Source: Pyxidicoccus caerfyrddinensis
GTDB taxonomy: Bacteria > Myxococcota > Myxococcia > Myxococcales > Myxococcaceae
DNA length: 64,000 nt
Direction: 5' to 3'
NCBI RefSeq assembly: GCF_010894405.1
Contig: NZ_JAAIYA010000007.1
Location: forward strand, 1 to 64,000
The notes under the pieces were generated by a model, which had not been told where the DNA came from, did no database searches, and saw only the letters and a list, made by a program, of their open reading frames with translations. Of this stretch, positions 8,683-17,518 are shown piece by piece; the stretch's first letter is position 1; every line of letters begins with the position of its first letter. The position numbers and the translations under genes are program-made.

Positions 8683-9735
8683 CTACAGGAGCTTCATCAG
8701 CTCCGCGCGCTTGGCGTTGTACTCCTCGTCGGAGAGCACGCCCGCGTCCTTCAGCTCCTTGATTTCCTTCAGGCGCTGCGCGGGGCTGCGCGTGTCGGCG
8801 GGAGCCGCCTGGGGCGAGGGCTCCTGCGGGCGCTGCTGCTGGCCCTGCTGGTTCATGAACTGCTGGGCCATGCCGAAGCCCATGCCCATGCCCATGCCGC
8901 CCAGCGCGTTGCCGGCACCGCCACCGCCGTCGCCGCCGCCCTTGGCCATGCCCTCGGCCGCGCCGAGCATCGCCTGACCCTGCGCGTACTGCTGGAAGCC
9001 GCCCGCCAGGCGTGAGTACGCCACGTCCTTGGACAGCTTCTTCAGCGTCGCCTCGTCCTCCGGCTTGATGCTGACGTGGAAGTTGCCCATCCGGACCACG
9101 GTGAGACCGTAGCCGTCCACGTGCGGCTTCAGCCCGCCGATGACCTCGGTCTCGATTTCTTCCGTGTACGCGCCGCTCGTCACGTCGAGCAGGGGCCAGC
9201 GCTTCTTCACCAGGAGCTCGGCGATGCGGTCGCGCGTCACCTTGAGCACCTGGTTCTTGAACCAGCCCAGCAGTTCGTCGTTGCTGGTGCGGCCCATGCC
9301 CACGAGGCCCACCACCAGCTTCTCCGGGTCCGTCACGCGGATGGAGAAGTCGCCGTACACCATGGTGCCGATGCCCAGGCCCGTCTCCGGGTCTCGCACG
9401 TCACCGATGGGGCCGCCGAACTTCACACCGGCCACCTCGCGCACCGAGACGAAGAAGACCTCGGAGATGAAGAGGTTGCCGCCAGTGAAGCTCTCCATCA
9501 GGCGGGCGAGGAAGGGGATGTTGTTGGTGTCGAGCGTGTGCCGCCCGGGCCCCAGCTTGCCCTCGACCTTGCCGTCCTTCACGAAGAGGGCGACCTCGTC
9601 GGCGTCGACGGTCAGCTGGGTCAGCATCCGGATGTTGTTCTCCGGATACTTGTAGATGATCTCGCCCTTCGCCGAGTCCGCCCGCGCGATGAAGTTGCGC
9701 TTCGCCTCGCCCTTGATGCTGTCGAAGATACCCAT
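8683..9735 (-). CDS. SPFH/Band-7 protein with C-terminal SHOCT domain
   Basis: 350 residues from ATG 9735. The N-terminal about 240 residues match the SPFH-type 'virion core protein' (YdjI-like) family, including 'PGRHTLDTNNIPFL', 'DFSIRVTDPEKLVVG' and 'GLTVVRMGNFHVSIKPED'. A Gly/Met-rich linker ('GGGGAGNALGGMGMGMGFGM') and a Gln-rich stretch follow. The end is a SHOCT module ('RLKEIKELKDAGVLSDEEYNAKRAELMKLL', shown here over its whole span in two parts: 318-333 and 334-350), a short helical domain that often mediates oligomerisation. No signal peptide is evident. Such proteins form membrane-associated scaffolds; the role here is unknown. Confidence 0.85.
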   Translation of the reverse strand: MGIFDSIKGEAKRNFIARADSAKGEIIYKYPENNIRMLTQLTVDADEVALFVKDGKVEGKLGPGRHTLDTNNIPFLARLMESFTGGNLFISEVFFVSVREVAGVKFGGPIGDVRDPETGLGIGTMVYGDFSIRVTDPEKLVVGLVGMGRTSNDELLGWFKNQVLKVTRDRIAELLVKKRWPLLDVTSGAYTEEIETEVIGGLKPHVDGYGLTVVRMGNFHVSIKPEDEATLKKLSKDVAYSRLAGGFQQYAQGQAMLGAAEGMAKGGGDGGGGAGNALGGMGMGMGFGMAQQFMNQQGQQQRPQEPSPQAAPADTRSPAQRLKEIKELKDAGVLSDEEYNAKRAELMKLL

Positions 9736-9929
9736 TGCTCGTCAGCGCCTCCGTGGCCGCGTCGGCAGCCGGTCAACCCGCACCGCCTCCCGCCCCTCTT
9801 AAGAACGTGGCACCCACGACGAAAGCGCGCCCGCCTTCGCCCGGCTGCTTGCTCGCAACATGCCAGTTTCACTGGCCATTGCCTAGCCGCTCGCCCCGCT
9901 GGCGGCCTGTCTCGGCCCGGTAGCGGACG

Positions 9930-10730
9930 TCAGCCCCAGCGGCTGACGAGGCGCTCGCGGTCCAAGAGGCGGATGCTCGCCCACAGCAGGATGGCATCCA
10001 GCACCAGCACCACGGCGCCCTGGAGCGCGTAGTAGGCCAGCCCCGCCTTGAGGAAGCCGGCCACCTGTCCGCCCACCATGCCGACGAGGGGCAGCACCAC
10101 CAGCGCGGAGAGCTGCTGCGCCATGCGTGCCTCGCTCACCCGCGCGGAGATGAGCACCGCCACGCCGTTGCCGAAGAAGGCGAACAGCGGAGCGATGACG
10201 AACACGCCGAAGGTCCACAGCGCGTTGGGCATCAGCGGCATCTGCACCAGCGGCCACGCGACGATGTCCACGCCCACGCAGAAGCAGATGAAGGCCGCCC
10301 AGGTAATCACCACCGCGGGCACCAACGCCGCCAGGCTCTTGCCCGTCACCAGCTCCGCCGCCGTCACCGGCGAGGCGAGCAGCGGCTCCAGCGTGCGCCG
10401 CTCCTTCTCTCCCGCCACGCTCTGCGAGGCGATGAGGATGGGGACGAAGACGGGCATCACCAGGAACATGCCGAACCAGTCGGTGAGCGTCTTGTCGATG
10501 AGGAAGCGCGCCGCGCTCGCGCCCAGCGGCAGGTTGGGGTCGTAGAACATGGCCACGCTGCGCAGGTCCGCGTGGTTGGGCGTGCGCACGTAGGACCAGA
10601 CGACGCCGATGGGCACCAGCACCATGACGGTGGGCAGCACCGCCATGGACACCAGCAGGCCCAGGTTCTTCCGCAGGTCCAGGAAGTCCTTCCAGAAGAC
10701 CGCCATCGCCCGCCGGGGACGGAACGCCAT
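9930..10730 (-). CDS. ABC-2 type transporter permease
   Basis: 266 residues from ATG 10730, three bases after the ATPase stop. There are about six hydrophobic segments (near 24-47, 82-102, 125-150, 168-192, 205-225, 232-252). The conserved 'GEKERRTLEPLLASP' stretch after the second segment is the ABC-2 (NatB/CcmB-like) permease signature. It pairs with the ATPase just upstream to form an exporter in the inner membrane. The substrate is not evident. The stop codon lies inside a short inverted repeat GTCAGCC-ccagc-GGCTGAC (9929-9947) that could act in termination. Confidence 0.9.
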   Translation of the reverse strand: MAFRPRRAMAVFWKDFLDLRKNLGLLVSMAVLPTVMVLVPIGVVWSYVRTPNHADLRSVAMFYDPNLPLGASAARFLIDKTLTDWFGMFLVMPVFVPILIASQSVAGEKERRTLEPLLASPVTAAELVTGKSLAALVPAVVITWAAFICFCVGVDIVAWPLVQMPLMPNALWTFGVFVIAPLFAFFGNGVAVLISARVSEARMAQQLSALVVLPLVGMVGGQVAGFLKAGLAYYALQGAVVLVLDAILLWASIRLLDRERLVSRWG

Positions 10731-10733
10731 GGG

Positions 10734-11651
10734 CTACCCCCTCCCCTCTTGCAGCAGGTCCAGATACACCTCTTCGAGCGGCCGCTGGGCGGGCACCGCG
10801 CTGTGCACTCGCGCGCCCGCGCCCACCAGGCATGCCAGCACGTCCGGCGCGTGCGCCTCGTCCGCCAGCATGACGCGCAGCCGCGCCCCTTCCGCCAGCA
10901 CGTTGGGTGCGAAGGGCAGCGACGCCAGCACGTTGAGGAAGCGCTCCGCCTCGCCGTCCACGCGCACGTCCAGCGCCTGCCCCGCGCGCCGCAACTCGCG
11001 CACCGGGCCAATGGCCAGCAGCCGGCGCTTCACCACGCCCACGCGCTCGCACAGGCGCTCCACCTCCGACAGGTTGTGCGAGCACAGGACGATGGTGCGC
11101 CCCTCCGACGCCAGCTCCGCCACCGCGTCGCGCACCGTGCGCGCGGACTCCGGGTCCAGGCCGCTGGTGGGCTCGTCGAGGAAGATGACCTGGGGGTCGT
11201 GCACCAGCGTGCGGACGATGGCCAGCTTCTGCCGCATGCCCTTGGAGAAGCCGCCCACCGGCTCCGCGTCGCGCCCGCCCAGCCCGAAGCGGCGCAGGTA
11301 GTCCTGCGCGCGAGGCCACGCCTTGGCTTCGTCCAATTCGTGCAGCTTCATGAAGAAGCGCAGGTTCTCCCGCGCGGTGAGCCGGTCGTAGAGGCCGGGC
11401 TGCTCGGTGAGCAGCCCCACCACCTTGCGCAGCGCCTCGCCGTCGCGGTCCACGCGGTGGCCCCACACGGTGGCCTCGCCCTCGCTGGGGCTGAGCAGGC
11501 CGGTGAGCATGCGCACCGTGGTCGTCTTCCCCGCGCCGTTGGGCCCGAGCAGGCCGAACACCTCACCGGGCCGCACGTGGAAGGAGAGTCCCTCCACCGC
11601 CGTGCGGTCCCCGAAGCGCTTTCCCAGGCCCTCGACGTGGATACCGCTCAA
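10734..11651 (-). CDS. ABC transporter ATP-binding protein
   Basis: 305 residues, started at TTG 11651, which overlaps the stop of the upstream glycosyltransferase as TTGA; the frame further upstream is not protein-like. Walker A 'LLGPNGAGKTTT', the signature 'VGGFSKGMRQKLAI' and Walker B 'VIFLDEPTSGLDP' are complete, with the H-loop in 'VLCSHNLSEVE'. This is the NatA/CcmA-type ATPase of an ABC-2 exporter. The C-terminal about 80 residues form an accessory domain. Coupling with both neighbours suggests the exporter and the membrane glycosyltransferase are made together. Confidence 0.92.
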   Translation of the reverse strand: MSGIHVEGLGKRFGDRTAVEGLSFHVRPGEVFGLLGPNGAGKTTTVRMLTGLLSPSEGEATVWGHRVDRDGEALRKVVGLLTEQPGLYDRLTARENLRFFMKLHELDEAKAWPRAQDYLRRFGLGGRDAEPVGGFSKGMRQKLAIVRTLVHDPQVIFLDEPTSGLDPESARTVRDAVAELASEGRTIVLCSHNLSEVERLCERVGVVKRRLLAIGPVRELRRAGQALDVRVDGEAERFLNVLASLPFAPNVLAEGARLRVMLADEAHAPDVLACLVGAGARVHSAVPAQRPLEEVYLDLLQEGRG

Positions 11652-13951
11652 TCGACCGTCACCAGGACGAACTTGTTGTTGATGTCGCGGTCCACGGGCG
11701 TGACGACCTTGTCCGCGCCCACCGCGTTGCGCAGCAGGTTGAGGCGGTTGTGCTCCACCAGCACCCACTCCCGGCCGGGCCGCGCCGCCAGGTTGCGCAT
11801 GCGCGTGTTGGAGTCCGTGCTGCGGTACTGCTCCACCGTGTTGCGCGAGTAGAACGTCTCACCGCGCCAGTTCATCATGAACGCGACGATGGGCTCGTCC
11901 GGCTTGCGCTGCTCGTAGTACCGCCAGAACAGGTCGCGCTGCGTCCAGTGGTGGGACAGGTCCACCCAGTGGCTCCAGTTGAACCAGAGGGCCACGCCCG
12001 CGGCCAGCGCCCAGAAGGTGCCGAACAGCATCACCCGCGCGCGCATGATGGCCGCCACCACCGCCAGCGCCCCGGCCACCGCGAAGGTGAAGCCCAGGGT
12101 GCTCTTGATGTTGACGGGCTCGGACAGCGCCTTGAGCAGCGAGTCCTCCGCCACCGGCTGGCGGAAGCCGCGCACCGCGAGCGCTATGCCCGCCACCGCG
12201 ATGAGGCCCGCCACCGCCTGCAGCGTGGAGCGCGCCTCCGTGCCCGGGCGCGAGGCCTGCCAGGCCAGGAAGCCGGCCACCGCCAGCATTGCCAGGCCCA
12301 GCAGCGCCTCCGCGGACACCTGCGCCTGCGACGCCACCGCGCCCAGCGTGGCCACGCCGGACAGCAGGAGCAGCAGCGCCACCGCGCGAGCCCCCGGCGT
12401 CGCCTTGTCCTTCGAGCGCGCGGAGAAGGCGTCGAAGGAGAGGTACACACCGAAGGCCAGCAGCACCAGCGTCACCAGGTCGCCCGTCCACAGCGGGCGC
12501 GAGGCGAAGAAGGCGATGGGCTTGGTCACCAGTTCCTGAGGGTACGGACGGTCGTAGTTGTAGACGAACAGGTCGGTGAAGTTCTTCGGGTTCTCCGCCA
12601 GGTCCTTGCCCACGAGGATGAAGAGGACGAGCCCGAAGATGAGGCTCACCGCGTGCGCGGAGATGCCCTCCTCCCACAGCCGGTCGGCGAAGAGCGCCAG
12701 GAGGATGGCCATGCCCGGCAGCACCGGGAAGACGTAGTGGTGGAACTTGGTGGCGCTGGAGGCCAGCAGCCAGAAGGAGAAGGCCACCCACAGCACGGCG
12801 ATGATGGCCAGGTGGTCCGCCTTGCTCGCCGAGCGCAGCTTCAAGCGCGAGACGACCGCGAAGGCGCCCGGCAGCAGGGCCACCCAGGGGAAGATGGCGT
12901 AGCCGCCCTGCTCGATGAAGTAGATGAACGTGCCACCCGGCGTGGTGGTGTGCACGCCCGCCGTGAGGCGGTTGAGGTGGTCGTGGATGAAGAAGCGGTA
13001 CCAGAAGAGCTTGCCCTCATCGTCCACGTTCTTGAACAGGGACATGGTGAGGTACCAGGGCACCGCCACCGCGAGGAAGACGAGGATGCCCGTGCCCAGG
13101 TGCATCCGGAACATCTGCCCCCACAGCACCGGCATGGCCTTGCGGCCCTCGCGCACGTCCTTGCGGAAGCCGCGGTCCGTCAGCCACTTGAGGTGCGAGT
13201 CCAGGCTGGCGCCGTCCCAGGGGATGACGGCCAGGATGGCGTACAACGCCAGGATGACGGCGGGCAGGCCCACGCCGAGCAGGCCCTTGGCCAGCGTGGA
13301 CAGGCCGGCGAAGAAGTAGAAGCCGTACCACCAGGCGGCGCGGTGCTTCGTCGTGTCATCCAGTTGCGCGATGAGCGCGCACGCCATGGCGCAGATGAAC
13401 GTGGTGACGAAGGGAGTGTCCGTCACCGTCTGCCGGGTGAGCAGGAAGTACAGCGGCATGGTGGCCAGGATGAAGCCGGTGGCCAGGCCCGCGCGGCGGC
13501 TCACCACGCGCGCCACCGCCAGCGACAGCAGCGCCACGGCGGTGATGCTCAAGAGGGCGAAGGGAACGCGCATGCCCCACTCGGTGTACAGGCCCAGCGC
13601 GCCTTCGGTGCGCACGGTGCCCACCACCTCCATCCCCAGCGCCTGCATCCACATGGTGAGCGGCGGCTTGGAGAAGAACCAGGAGCCTTCCCAGAAGGGG
13701 TACACGTAGTCGCGGCGCTCGATCATCATCCGAGCCACCTCGCCGTAGTGCGTCTCCCAGCAGTCCCAGAGCCCCACCGCCCCCAGATAGGGGAGGAAGA
13801 GCAGGGCCGCGAAGCCGGCCGTGGCCACCACGACGCGCGTACTGAAGGGCAGCGCCAGCCACCGCTTCATCCAATTCGCCGAGAGGGTCTCCTTGCCGAG
13901 GATGGCCTCGGTGAAGGTCTGCTCTCCCTGCTGTTCGCCTTCGCTCGCCAC
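11648..13951 (-). CDS. ArnT/PMT-type membrane glycosyltransferase (GT39/GT83-like)
   Basis: 767 residues from GTG 13951, which has AAGGAG nine bases upstream; ATG 13870 is an alternative. A first membrane helix (about 36-55) is followed by the acidic catalytic loop 'LWDCWETHYGEVARMMIERR' and 'FFSKPPLTMWMQAL', the pattern of dolichyl/undecaprenyl-phosphate-sugar transferases such as ArnT. At least ten further hydrophobic segments are visible, and the last about 110 residues form a soluble C-terminal domain. It would move a sugar from a lipid carrier onto lipid A, another lipid or protein on the periplasmic side. It is translationally coupled to an ABC exporter. Acceptor and sugar are unknown. 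Confidence 0.85.
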   Translation of the reverse strand: MASEGEQQGEQTFTEAILGKETLSANWMKRWLALPFSTRVVVATAGFAALLFLPYLGAVGLWDCWETHYGEVARMMIERRDYVYPFWEGSWFFSKPPLTMWMQALGMEVVGTVRTEGALGLYTEWGMRVPFALLSITAVALLSLAVARVVSRRAGLATGFILATMPLYFLLTRQTVTDTPFVTTFICAMACALIAQLDDTTKHRAAWWYGFYFFAGLSTLAKGLLGVGLPAVILALYAILAVIPWDGASLDSHLKWLTDRGFRKDVREGRKAMPVLWGQMFRMHLGTGILVFLAVAVPWYLTMSLFKNVDDEGKLFWYRFFIHDHLNRLTAGVHTTTPGGTFIYFIEQGGYAIFPWVALLPGAFAVVSRLKLRSASKADHLAIIAVLWVAFSFWLLASSATKFHHYVFPVLPGMAILLALFADRLWEEGISAHAVSLIFGLVLFILVGKDLAENPKNFTDLFVYNYDRPYPQELVTKPIAFFASRPLWTGDLVTLVLLAFGVYLSFDAFSARSKDKATPGARAVALLLLLSGVATLGAVASQAQVSAEALLGLAMLAVAGFLAWQASRPGTEARSTLQAVAGLIAVAGIALAVRGFRQPVAEDSLLKALSEPVNIKSTLGFTFAVAGALAVVAAIMRARVMLFGTFWALAAGVALWFNWSHWVDLSHHWTQRDLFWRYYEQRKPDEPIVAFMMNWRGETFYSRNTVEQYRSTDSNTRMRNLAARPGREWVLVEHNRLNLLRNAVGADKVVTPVDRDINNKFVLVTVD

Positions 13952-14079
13952 GGGCTGAAGCTCCTTGAGTCGTTTCGGGCGGATGGCCCGCGCACAGGGC
14001 ACGGGCCGCGGCCTTATATCCCCGCCGCCCCCTCCGGTCGACCACGGGGGCACCGCGGTGTGCAGGGGGACGCGCCATT

Positions 14080-14095
14080 GTGCAGGAGCCTGCAC
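14080..14095. promoter_or_regulatory. Perfect 7-bp inverted repeat in a divergent promoter region
   Basis: GTGCAGG-ag-CCTGCAC lies between the divergent glycosyltransferase and secreted-protein genes. A further GTGCAGG copy (14060-14066) sits about 20 bases away on the same strand. It looks like an operator, but the bound protein is unknown. Confidence 0.3.
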
Positions 14096-14187
14096 GCCGT
14101 GGGGAGTCCAACCCCGCGAAAGCCCGACCTCCGGCCGGGGGCACGAGCCTTGTAATGGTTGGTGGCCGCCCTTTTCGAGGAGACTTC

Positions 14188-15462
14188 ATGCTCGCACCCG
14201 CCGTGGCCCTGGGATGTGCCCTCCTGCTCGCACAGGCAGGAGGCGGCGAGGAGGAGGACACCGAGGCCCGGGCGCGGGAGCTTCTGTCCCACCTGGGCGA
14301 GAAGCCCGCCAGCCCTCCCGTCATCCAGCCCCCCGCCTCGCCCCTGCCCATGCAGGACCCGAACGCCGCTACCGTGTGCCTGACGCTGCCGCCGACGAAG
14401 GCGGTGCCCTCCGGGAGGTGGCGGGCACAGTGTGACGATTCGACGAAGCGGTGCCTCGTGGCGCCGATGTACGAGCTGGACGCCGACGGCGTGGAGACGG
14501 AGCGCACGCTGGAGCGGGTGGGGCCGTGCACCGACGAGTCGTACTTCTCGGACGCGCTCCGGCTGAAGACGTACCGGCTGGAGCCCGCCGTCGCCGACGC
14601 GCCCCCCGGCTGGTACCGCGACGAGCGCGGGCGGGTGATGCAGTTCAACTTCGACCTGAACCGGCGCCTGTGGCTGGGCGGCGCGTGGGCACCGCTCCTG
14701 CGCGACGGTGAGGTGGAGGGCCGCATGCGCGCGGACTTCGGCATCTCCGTGGAGGTTCCTGGCGAAGGCAAGCGGCTGCACCGGCTGCGCTTCCTGGAGA
14801 CGGAGCTGTTCCTGGGCGAGCCGTCCTTCGAGACGACGCTGCTGCGCTACGACTTCAGCGTGGAGCGCGCCGAGCCGCTCTTCCGCGTGACGACCTTCTT
14901 CGGCAAGCCGCGGCGCTACGACATCGACATCAACCTGGGCCTGTGGATGGAGGTGCTGCACGCGGAGGAACTCGAGCGCGAGGACACCAAGGCCGGCTTC
15001 CTCACCTGGGGCGCGGTGCATGCGACGTTGGACCTGTGGCACTCGAAGGACCTGGTCTCCTACGTGCGCGTGCGCGCGGGCCCTTCCGTGGAGCGCGACT
15101 ACAAGAACGGCTTCACCACGCTGGTACCGGGCGCGGCGCTGGAGGGGGATTTGACGTTGGACCGGGACGGCTTCCACCACCTGCGCGTGGGCGTGGAGGC
15201 GGAGAAGGTGCTGCTGGCCCAATCGGTGGAGGGACGCCCGCTGCGGCCGGAGCGGCTGCGCGTGAATGCCGGCTACGAGCTCATCCTCCTGGCCATCAAC
15301 GACCAGCCGCTGAGCCTGGTGGTGGACGGGCGCGGCGCCTGGCGAGAGGACCTGCAAAACGTCCCGGCGCAGTGGGAGTGGTCCGGCTCGGCGGGGCTGC
15401 GCTTCTCGCTGTGGGCCCCGGCACGCCGCTCGGCGCCCTTGGCCACGGCCGCGAGGGAGTAG
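14188..15462 (+). CDS. Secreted hypothetical protein, possible outer-membrane beta-structure
   Basis: 424 residues from ATG 14188, preceded by GAGGAG. The N-terminus is a signal peptide (about 1-17, 'MLAPAVALGCALLLAQA'). After a short acidic and proline-rich stretch there are paired cysteines ('AQCDDSTKRC') and then many alternating hydrophobic/charged strands rich in aromatic residues, as in outer-membrane barrels or large beta sandwiches ('GLWMEVLHAEEL', 'LVSYVRVRAGPSVERDY'). No family is recognised. The next gene starts 4 bases after its stop and has a similar strand-rich character, so the two probably act together at the cell surface. Confidence 0.65.
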   Translation: MLAPAVALGCALLLAQAGGGEEEDTEARARELLSHLGEKPASPPVIQPPASPLPMQDPNAATVCLTLPPTKAVPSGRWRAQCDDSTKRCLVAPMYELDADGVETERTLERVGPCTDESYFSDALRLKTYRLEPAVADAPPGWYRDERGRVMQFNFDLNRRLWLGGAWAPLLRDGEVEGRMRADFGISVEVPGEGKRLHRLRFLETELFLGEPSFETTLLRYDFSVERAEPLFRVTTFFGKPRRYDIDINLGLWMEVLHAEELEREDTKAGFLTWGAVHATLDLWHSKDLVSYVRVRAGPSVERDYKNGFTTLVPGAALEGDLTLDRDGFHHLRVGVEAEKVLLAQSVEGRPLRPERLRVNAGYELILLAINDQPLSLVVDGRGAWREDLQNVPAQWEWSGSAGLRFSLWAPARRSAPLATAARE

Positions 15463-15466
15463 GCGC

Positions 15467-16348
15467 GTGCTCGCGCTCGGACTGGCATTGCTGCTCGCCT
15501 CCGCGGCCACGGAGGCGTCCCCGGACTCGGAGGCGGAGGCCTGCCTCCGCACGGACGAGCGGGGCGAGCAGTTCCCCATCTGCTTCGACCCGGGAGACGG
15601 GCTGCTGCTGGGCACCGGCCTGCGCGTGCGGGACGGCGAGCGGGCACAGTCGCTGCGGGCCGGAGTGCTCATCCGCACGGGACGCACCAGCCGCAGCAAG
15701 GGCACGCCCTGGTTCAACAGCCACCGACTGCTGGGCGTGGAGGCCTGGGGCGGCGAGCAGCGCGGGCTCATCGCCACGGCCTATGACGGCACGCTGCGCC
15801 GCCACCTGGAGGAGGGCTTCATCCTCCTGCCCACCGCGCGCCCGGTGCGCATCCCCTTCCCTTTCGACGTGACGCTGGCGCCGCGCCTGGGACACCTGGA
15901 GCGGCGCGTCTGGGAGGGTCCGGGCTGGACGCTGGAGACGGCACGTGTGGGGCTGCTGGTGGACCCGGTGCGCGCGGAGACGGGACGCATGTGGCTGGGC
16001 GTGGGACCGGCGGCGAGCCACACGCTGCGGCATTCGCCCGACGGCGACGAGCACACGGTGTCGCCCTTCACCACGCTGATGCTCGACACGGGGCTGGAGT
16101 CCGCCGACGGGCTGTGGGCGCTGCACGCGTCCGGGCTCGCGGGCTGGAGCCTGGGCTTCGAGGGCGGCACGTACTTCCGCGCGCGGGCCGAGGCGGGCCT
16201 GGAGCGGGTGCTGTTCGCGGTGCAGGACCAGCCGGTGGTGCTGCAGGTGTCCGGCGCGTACGTGCACCGGGACGCGGGGCTCGCGAGGGGAAGCGAGTGG
16301 ACGGCGGGCGCGGGGCTCGCGGTGCGCGCCTTCAGCGCGCGGTGGTGA
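15467..16348 (+). CDS. Secreted hypothetical protein paired with the preceding gene
   Basis: 293 residues from GTG 15467, with its GGGAG ribosome-binding site overlapping the end of the previous gene. A signal peptide is visible (about 1-17, ending 'ASAATEA'). The rest is strand-rich with repeated Gly/aromatic alternation ('GLRVRDGERAQSLRAGVLIR', 'LALHASGLAGWSLGFEGG' type stretches) and could be a beta barrel or surface beta protein. It ends with 'GLAVRAFSARW'; a terminal aromatic is common for outer-membrane proteins assembled by BamA. No known family is recognised. It shares an operon with 14188-15462. Confidence 0.6.
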   Translation: MLALGLALLLASAATEASPDSEAEACLRTDERGEQFPICFDPGDGLLLGTGLRVRDGERAQSLRAGVLIRTGRTSRSKGTPWFNSHRLLGVEAWGGEQRGLIATAYDGTLRRHLEEGFILLPTARPVRIPFPFDVTLAPRLGHLERRVWEGPGWTLETARVGLLVDPVRAETGRMWLGVGPAASHTLRHSPDGDEHTVSPFTTLMLDTGLESADGLWALHASGLAGWSLGFEGGTYFRARAEAGLERVLFAVQDQPVVLQVSGAYVHRDAGLARGSEWTAGAGLAVRAFSARW

Positions 16349-16471
16349 CGTGTTGCCAGACGGGTGCCGTCGAAGGTGGCCCTGGCCGTCGCGTAGATTG
16401 CTGTCAGTCCGGGTGGAGCCTCTCGTCCCCTGGGAGCCCCGGCGCTTTTCGCCGGCGGGAAGGAGGGCGAC

Positions 16472-17473
16472 ATGGAGAGAAAGCTCGTCTCGATTCAGTG
16501 CATCGACCACCTGGAGCCCATTCCCGGAGCCGACAACATCCTGAAGGCGCGGGTGATGGGCTGGGACGTGGTGGTCAGGAAGGGCGAGTTCGCCCCGGGG
16601 GACGCGTGCGTCTTCTTCGAAATCGACAGCCTGTTGCCGGAGGGCCAGCCGTGGGCGGAGTTCCTGCGGCCGAGGGGCTTCCGGGTGAAGACGGCGCGCC
16701 TGAGGGGCGTGCTGTCGCAGGGGCTCGCGCTGCCCACGTCCATCCTCTCCGGCGAGGTGCCGGCCCAGGGGACGGACGTGCGCGACGCGCTCGGCGTCGT
16801 GAAGTTCGAGCCGGCGCTGCCCGACACCCGAGAGGTCGCCGGGCCCTTCCCGGGCCAGGTGCCGAGGACGGATGAAATCCGACTCCAGTCCGCGCTGGGC
16901 GTCCTGGACGAGCTGCGCGGCCACGACTTCTTCGTGACGACGAAGCTGGACGGCTCGTCGGCGACGTTCTTCCGGCCGCTGGAGGGCGAGCTGGTGGCGT
17001 GCTCGCGAAACTGGGCGCTGCGGCGAGGGGCGAACCCGGTGTGGAGCGTGGCGGCGAAGTACGCGCTCGACACCGTGCTGCCTCCGGGCTTCGCGGTGCA
17101 GGGCGAGCTGTGCGGCCCCGGCATCCAGAAGAACCGCCTGGGCCTCACGGAGGCGGAGTTGTTCATCTTCAGCGTCCACGACACGCGCACTGGCCGCTTC
17201 CTGGGCCACGCGGAGTTCATCGCCTTCTGCGCGGAGCACGGACTGCGCACCGTGCCGGTGGAGCACGTCGTCACCGGTGAGGCGGCGCGGACGTTCGACC
17301 ACGGCCTGGAGCACTACCTGAAGCTCGCCCAGGGCTTCTACCCGGGCACGAAGAACCGCAAGGAGGGCATCGTGGTGAGGCCCCTCGTCGAGCGGCCCTC
17401 GCCCACGCTGGGCGGCGGCAGGCTGTCGTTCAAGATCATCAACAACGACTTCCTGCTCAAGGACGAGGACTGA
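16472..17473 (+). CDS. RNA ligase, DRB0094 (Deinococcus) family
   Basis: 333 residues from ATG 16472. The nucleotidyltransferase core is complete: motif I Lys158 in 'TTKLDGSS', motif III-like 'QGELCGPGIQKNRLG', motif IV 'KEGIVVRPL', and motif V 'LSFKIINNDFLLK'. The N-terminal about 130 residues form an OB-like extra domain ('DNILKARVMGWDVVVRKGEF'), as in the Deinococcus DRB0094 ligase that seals 3'-OH/5'-phosphate nicks with ATP. It would repair or modify RNA in the cytoplasm. It stands alone, with no RtcB, Pnkp or toxin partner next to it, and a strong terminator follows. The RNA target is unknown. Confidence 0.88.
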   Translation: MERKLVSIQCIDHLEPIPGADNILKARVMGWDVVVRKGEFAPGDACVFFEIDSLLPEGQPWAEFLRPRGFRVKTARLRGVLSQGLALPTSILSGEVPAQGTDVRDALGVVKFEPALPDTREVAGPFPGQVPRTDEIRLQSALGVLDELRGHDFFVTTKLDGSSATFFRPLEGELVACSRNWALRRGANPVWSVAAKYALDTVLPPGFAVQGELCGPGIQKNRLGLTEAELFIFSVHDTRTGRFLGHAEFIAFCAEHGLRTVPVEHVVTGEAARTFDHGLEHYLKLAQGFYPGTKNRKEGIVVRPLVERPSPTLGGGRLSFKIINNDFLLKDED

Positions 17474-17483
17474 CGGCACCCGG

Positions 17484-17512
17484 CCGGGCGCTCCACTGCA
17501 CGGAGCGCCCGG
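17484..17512. terminator. Bidirectional terminator hairpin
   Basis: A perfect 11-bp stem, CCGGGCGCTCC-actgcac-GGAGCGCCCGG, fills the gap between the convergent RNA ligase and rhomboid genes. There is no T-run, as is common in such high-G+C genomes. Confidence 0.75.
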
Positions 17513-17518
17513 TCGCCC

